Shown: positions 60,379 to 64,000 of the stretch, one piece after another
How positions within the stretch are numbered: position 1 is the first letter of the stretch
Layout: the number at the start of each line of letters is the position of its first letter
Assembly (NCBI RefSeq): GCF_900162665.1
Contig: NZ_LT727812.1
Span: 343,484 to 407,483 of the forward strand
Direction of reading: 5' to 3'
Origin: Oceanobacillus sojae
Lineage (GTDB): Bacteria > Bacillota > Bacilli > Bacillales > Amphibacillaceae
DNA length: 64,000 nt
The notes under the pieces: model-generated
Databases searched by the model: none
Seen by the model: only the letters and a program-made list of their open reading frames with translations
What the model was told of the DNA's origin: nothing
Made by a program: the position numbers and the translations under genes

Positions 60379-62172
60379 TTACTTTTGAAGTTTCCTGGAC
60401 AATTCTAAAAATGCCTGGACATCCTGTTCACAGATTTCTATTGCATTTTCCCAGAAATCAGGTTTGGTTAAGTCAACCTGCAGATGCTTCTCAGCAAGCT
60501 CTTCCACTGTCAACCGGCCTGTATCTCTTAATAAAGCAGTATATTTTTCTTCAAAGTCACCCTCATAATCCTGTGCATATGCATAAATTCCCTGACTGAA
60601 TAAGTAACCAAAAGTATAAGGGAAATTATAGAATGGAACGCCGGTAATATGAAAATGCAGTTTAGAGGCCCAGAAATGCGGATCATATTCCGACAGATTA
60701 TCACAATAGGCTTCTTTTTGTGCTTCTACCATAAGCTCATTTAATCTGTCTGTGCCTACCATCCCTTTTTTACGCTCTTCATAGAATTGCTTTTCAAATA
60801 AGAACCGTGCATGGATATTCATAAAGAAGGCAATACTGCGCGATACTTTATCCTCCAGCAATGTCAGTTTTTCTTCATCTGTTTTAGCCATTTTCACAGA
60901 TGCATCAGCCACAATCATTTCAGCAAAGGTCGAAGCAGTTTCTGCTACATTCATTGCATAGCCTTGATTTAAGCCGTTCACATCGTTCATCACATACTGA
61001 TGATAGCCATGTCCCAGCTCATGAGCCAATGTAGCTATATTAGAAGGAGTTCCTGAATAGGTCATAAAGATACGCGTCTGTTCGCTGGCAGGAAAGCTTG
61101 TACAGAATCCGCCCGGCCGTTTTCCTGCCCGGTCTTCTGCTTCAATCCAGCGTTTTTCAAATGCCATTTGTGCAAAATCTGCCATTTGTGGACTAAAGCC
61201 CCGGAATTGCTCAACAATAAAGGCAGCTCCTTCATCATAGCTCTTCTTCTCTACTTTTGATTGAATCGGAGCGTTCACATCAAAAATGCTTAATTGATCC
61301 AAATTTAATAGAGACGCTTTTTGATTTAAGTATTCTACAAATAAAGGCTTATGCTTTTCGATTGCTCCCCACATAGCGTTTAATGTTTCTTCCTTCATCC
61401 GGTTCTTTTCTAACGGCTCTTTTAAAACATTATCCCACTCATAATGCTTATATTTTTGCAGACGGAAACCGGCCAAATGATTTAAAGTTTGTCCAAATAA
61501 GTCTTCATGATCTTTCCAGGCTTTGCTTATTTGTCTGTATACATATTCCCTCTGTTCACGGTCTGGCGTTGATAATTTATTAGAAGCCTGTCCGACAGAA
61601 TAACTTTGTGTCTCTCCATCTTCTGCAATATCGATTTTCATATTGCCGACAATGGTTCCATACATCTGATTCCACGCATGATATCCATCGACAGCTAAAT
61701 CACCGATTAAAATTTCTTCATTTTTAGATAATTGTTCGCGTGCACGCTCTCTTCTTTCCGTCAATATAAACTGCAGAGGCTTTATCGCTTCCTGCTCTAA
61801 TAATATATTCCAGTTTTCCTCTGTTATTGCGCCAAGCTTCTGATCAACTATTTTTGTCATGGCACTGCTAGAAGCTTGTATCTGAGCTGCTTCAGCAACA
61901 TATAAAGCAGCCTGCTTATCTGTTACATCCTGCGCACTTAAACAACTGATATACGCACCCATTTCACGTGATCTCTTTGTTAGAACCTCTAATTTTTCTA
62001 AAATTATCTCCCAGGCTTCCGTTCCCCCATTAGCATCCAAGTGATTAACTTCTTTGGTTAATTCCGCAATATCCCTTTTAACTTCATCCACAAATTGGCG
62101 AAATTCCTCCGAGTTACTTTGTCCTGGAAAAATAACATCTAAATCCCATGTTGGCTGTAATTTTTGCCCCAT
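60379..62172 (-). CDS. M3 family oligoendopeptidase (PepF-related)
   Basis: A cytosolic zinc peptidase for short peptides, 597 residues. The zinc motif is ATLAHELGHGYHQYVM near 383-398, with the third ligand Glu in NVAETASTFAEMIV. The N-terminal part contains the oligopeptidase F-type helical domain (QPTWDLDVIFPGQSNSEEF) and an aromatic C-terminal segment FYNFPYTFGYLFSQGIYAYA. The second ATG (62170-62172) is 6 nt after GGGAGAG and is preferred to the first, which touches the site. The physiological substrate is unknown. Confidence 0.93.
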   Translation of the reverse strand: MGQKLQPTWDLDVIFPGQSNSEEFRQFVDEVKRDIAELTKEVNHLDANGGTEAWEIILEKLEVLTKRSREMGAYISCLSAQDVTDKQAALYVAEAAQIQASSSAMTKIVDQKLGAITEENWNILLEQEAIKPLQFILTERRERAREQLSKNEEILIGDLAVDGYHAWNQMYGTIVGNMKIDIAEDGETQSYSVGQASNKLSTPDREQREYVYRQISKAWKDHEDLFGQTLNHLAGFRLQKYKHYEWDNVLKEPLEKNRMKEETLNAMWGAIEKHKPLFVEYLNQKASLLNLDQLSIFDVNAPIQSKVEKKSYDEGAAFIVEQFRGFSPQMADFAQMAFEKRWIEAEDRAGKRPGGFCTSFPASEQTRIFMTYSGTPSNIATLAHELGHGYHQYVMNDVNGLNQGYAMNVAETASTFAEMIVADASVKMAKTDEEKLTLLEDKVSRSIAFFMNIHARFLFEKQFYEERKKGMVGTDRLNELMVEAQKEAYCDNLSEYDPHFWASKLHFHITGVPFYNFPYTFGYLFSQGIYAYAQDYEGDFEEKYTALLRDTGRLTVEELAEKHLQVDLTKPDFWENAIEICEQDVQAFLELSRKLQK

Positions 62173-62238
62173 TAACATCTCTCCCTTTTTTTATTCTATT
62201 ATCTAATATTTAGTATACCGAAATTTATAAAAGGAAGC

Positions 62239-62278
62239 ATTAAAAAGAGCCTGTAAAGAAAATATTTTTTACAGGCAT
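62239..62278 (-). terminator. terminator of the holin-like gene
   Basis: GCCTGTAAA pairs with TTTACAGGC on the minus strand (62250-62276), followed by TCTTTTTAATG. Confidence 0.75.
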
Positions 62279-62286
62279 TACCTCTA

Positions 62287-62511
62287 TTATTTCTTTTTTT
62301 TCTTATTCTTTTTCTTTTTCGGTTTCGCCATATATACTTTCTTCCGCCTCAACCAAGCAATGAGAACAGTGATGACCGTAAATATGGCAGATAATATTTG
62401 TTCTATAAGGGTACTATCGATAAGCATTGGTGACTTACCTAATAGCACAAAAACTTGGTTTGTTGCAGCGATAATCACAGCTATTATACTAATCATAGTA
62501 CCTTTGTCCAC
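62287..62511 (-). CDS. small holin-like membrane protein
   Basis: 74 residues with two hydrophobic segments (about 5-25, MISIIAVIIAATNQVFVLLG; 37-56, EQILSAIFTVITVLIAWLRR) and a Lys-rich tail ending KKKKNKKKKK. The pattern matches SPP1-type phage holins. The start is GTG behind GGAGGGG. No endolysin, phage gene or attachment site is near, so it is either a solitary remnant or a domesticated gene. Confidence 0.6.
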   Translation of the reverse strand: MDKGTMISIIAVIIAATNQVFVLLGKSPMLIDSTLIEQILSAIFTVITVLIAWLRRKKVYMAKPKKKKNKKKKK

Positions 62512-62652
62512 TTTTTGCCCCTCCTTTACAACCCTTATATATTATTATTAAAAAAACAGGTATTTGGAAACGGCATAAACCTTTAGAAGTTTAATTCTAT
62601 ATGTATTTGGGTATCGTATATACGTATTTAAAATATTTTTAATTAAAGATAC

Positions 62653-62702
62653 TTGACTTTCTTAATTTATTATTTTACACTAAGTAACATAAAGTAAGTA
62701 AC
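62653..62702 (+). promoter_or_regulatory. promoter and direct repeats upstream of the YceI gene
   Basis: TTGACT (62653-62658), 17-nt spacer, TACACT (62676-62681). TAAGTAAC occurs at 62681-62688 and again at 62695-62702, a 14-nt period over the transcription start, which could be an operator. Confidence 0.55.
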
Positions 62703-62723
62703 TTTTTTTAGGAGGATTTAATA

Positions 62724-63257
62724 ATGGCAAAAATTAATTGGACAGTAGACAAAGCGCATAGTGAAGTAGGCTTTTCTGTAAAACATATGATGATTTCAAA
62801 AGCAAAGGGTACTTTTGATAATTTTGACGCAAAAATCAATGCGGATGCAGAGGATTTAACAGATGCTGATATCGAAGTAACCATTGATGTAGCAAGCATC
62901 AATACTCGTAATAACGATCGCGATAACCATCTTCGTTCTGCAGATTTCTTTGATGCAGAGAACTACCCTAATATCACTTTTACTGCAAAAGATATTAAAA
63001 AATCCGGTGATGACTATGAAGTTGCTGGTGATTTAACAGTGAAAGGAACAACAAAACCCGCTATTTTTAATGTAACATTTGAAGGTCAAAGTAAAGATCC
63101 GATGGGCGGCGGCATTGTTGCAGGATTCAGCGGTTCTACAAGTATTAACCGTAAAGAATTTGGTTTAACCTGGAATGCTTCCCTTGAAACCGGCGGTGTT
63201 CTTGTTGGGGAAGATGTAAAAATTAACTTCGAATTAGAATTGCAAAAAGCGGAATAA
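62724..63257 (+). CDS. YceI family polyisoprenoid-binding-type protein
   Basis: 177 residues with the lipocalin-like YceI beta barrel: WTVDKAHSEVGFSVKHMMIS, then GTFDNFDAKI, DRDNHLRSADFFDAENYPNI and the C-terminal NASLETGGVLVGEDVKINFE. No signal peptide, so cytosolic, as is common in Firmicutes. Members bind isoprenoid or fatty-acid-like ligands; the role here is unknown. The start is ATG behind AGGAGG. It converges on the VanW gene with a shared terminator. Confidence 0.92.
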   Translation: MAKINWTVDKAHSEVGFSVKHMMISKAKGTFDNFDAKINADAEDLTDADIEVTIDVASINTRNNDRDNHLRSADFFDAENYPNITFTAKDIKKSGDDYEVAGDLTVKGTTKPAIFNVTFEGQSKDPMGGGIVAGFSGSTSINRKEFGLTWNASLETGGVLVGEDVKINFELELQKAE

Positions 63258-63286
63258 CGCGAAATAGCTTTAACTGATAAATAGGA

Positions 63287-63325
63287 AGACCCTGATTTTT
63301 TCTCAACAGTAAAATCAGGGTCTTT
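63287..63325. terminator. bidirectional terminator of YceI and VanW genes
   Basis: Perfect 13-bp stem AGACCCTGATTTT / AAAATCAGGGTCT with an 11-nt loop and T-tract. The VanW stop codon (63315-63317) lies in one arm. Confidence 0.88.
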
Positions 63326-64000
63326 TTGCTTGGAAAAGAGTGGCATCGTTGCTTGTATATACAGCTACCGTCATCTCTCCTCCTATAGCTCTCGCTTGAA
63401 TAAGCACAGGTTGATTAAATTTATTCCGGAATGCAAAATCCGGCCCCCACCAGCTTACAGTCGCATCTCTTCCCTTTGGAACATATGGAACCTCTCTGCT
63501 GTGTGCATAGCGTTCTGTGATTTCAATTCCTTGAAGATCTACTGCATTGAATAATGTCGATGATACCTGACAAATCCCTCCGCCAATATCTTCACTAAAC
63601 TCTCCTTTTACAATAACAGGAGCTGGCAGATAACCTCTTTCCTTTGTTCTCTCCCCGACAATTTCATTAAAAGAAAAATGCTCCCCCGGGAAAATAACTG
63701 TATTATTAATTGCGTCTGCAGCAAGCTCAATATTACGCGTTCTTTCTATATTTCCTTTTCTGAATCTGGTCGTAAAGCGATTTAACTCTTTCTCTGTAAT
63801 CTCTTTTAAAAGTTCTTCATTGACTCGTGCCGGGATTTTTTGCTTCGGTACATGTAAACGCTTGTTATCTGCTCCGCTATAGTAAAATTCATTAATCAGT
63901 GTATGAAACTCATTTACATCCAGCGCTAATCCTGGCTTTTCCTTTACAATCTCCCCATTTTTAGCAATATAAGCGTTTTTCGGTTTTTGATAAACCTGTT
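63315..64000 (-). CDS. VanW family protein, 3' part (gene continues beyond window)
   Basis: About 228 codons of a minus-strand gene whose start lies right of the window. The VanW domain is clear: RTRNIELAADAINNTVIFPG, then EHFSFNEIVGERTKERGYLP, PAPVIVKGEFSEDIGGGICQ and VSSTLFNAVDLQGIEITERY, followed by HSREVPYVPKGRDATVSWWG. The upstream residues (VNEFHTLINEF and PKQKIPARV) fit the peptidoglycan-binding-like segment often found before VanW. Cell-envelope location is likely, but any signal peptide is outside the window. The function of VanW is unknown. The reading frame ends inside the terminator, giving the last residues QAKRP. Confidence 0.88.
   Translation of the reverse strand, partial: QVYQKPKNAYIAKNGEIVKEKPGLALDVNEFHTLINEFYYSGADNKRLHVPKQKIPARVNEELLKEITEKELNRFTTRFRKGNIERTRNIELAADAINNTVIFPGEHFSFNEIVGERTKERGYLPAPVIVKGEFSEDIGGGICQVSSTLFNAVDLQGIEITERYAHSREVPYVPKGRDATVSWWGPDFAFRNKFNQPVLIQARAIGGEMTVAVYTSNDATLFQAKRP

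Noticed and set aside
1-64000. CRISPR arrays, tRNA/rRNA genes, insertion sequences, prophage
   Set aside because: No regularly spaced direct repeats, no tRNA-like cloverleaf with CCA end, no transposase or integrase frame was seen; the solitary holin-like gene is not enough to call a prophage.

Overview
The window is chromosomal DNA from a low-GC, endospore-forming Firmicute of the Bacillaceae. Supporting evidence: a GerE spore regulator, the spore protein SspI, a YtxC-like protein, T-box and TPP riboswitches, strong AGGAGG ribosome sites, many TTG/GTG starts and an ATT start on infC. Gene order is close to the Bacillus subtilis racE-gerE-sdh-uvrC-trxA-etf-fad-mutS2-pheST-thrS-dnaI-dnaB-gapB-polA-phoPR block, read backwards here, so most genes are on the minus strand. 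Protein content and the dispersed repeats suggest an Oceanobacillus/Virgibacillus-like organism. The genus is inference; no search was run.

Layout. 1-9.5 kb: glutamate racemase, a MarR regulator, gerE (opposite strand), a hotdog thioesterase, sdhCAB, yslB, uvrC and trxA. 9.6-15.5 kb: fatty-acid degradation and electron transfer (etfA, etfB, enoyl-CoA hydratase, fadR, lcfA) with a clear FadR operator, then a 27-residue membrane ORF and a DUF350 protein. 15.6-27.5 kb: mutS2, polX, cvpA-like gene, zapA, rnhC, ung, pheT, pheS with a T-box, and a TrmH-type rRNA methyltransferase. 27.6-33.8 kb: sspI, then a plus-strand unit of an unrecognised membrane-anchored protein, two ABC-2 permeases and an ATPase, and a lytic transglycosylase. 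33.9-39.8 kb: ring-cleaving dioxygenase, M42 peptidase, dimeric dUTPase, a TetR/metallo-beta-lactamase pair with its own operator, ysdB behind a consensus sigma-W promoter, a TVP38 protein and ysdA. 40-48.3 kb: rplT-rpmI-infC with a structured leader, thrS with a T-box, ytxC, dnaI, dnaB, nrdR. 48.7-58.3 kb: a chemoreceptor, gapB with a paired operator, coaE, mutM, polA, phoR, phoP. 58.3-64 kb: a 1.15-kb repeat-rich gap, thiT under a TPP riboswitch, an M3 oligoendopeptidase, a holin-like protein, a YceI protein and the 3' part of a VanW-domain gene running off the right edge.

The main unexplained content is intergenic. At least three families of dispersed, non-coding, structured repeats sit between genes. 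Family A (1-107, 39862-39981, 55954-56219) always abuts the terminator of a minus-strand gene. Family B (10711-10864, 13156-13184, 18031-18060, possibly 48347-48459) carries TTCAAAAAGTCC-like ends just downstream of minus-strand stop codons, once inside the etfB-etfA operon. Family C (44811-44896 and 58550-59330) occurs as an 86-bp form and as a larger form that encloses two inverted copies of a two-stem element whose stems keep pairing while their sequences differ. No transposase, CRISPR array, tRNA or rRNA gene was seen.
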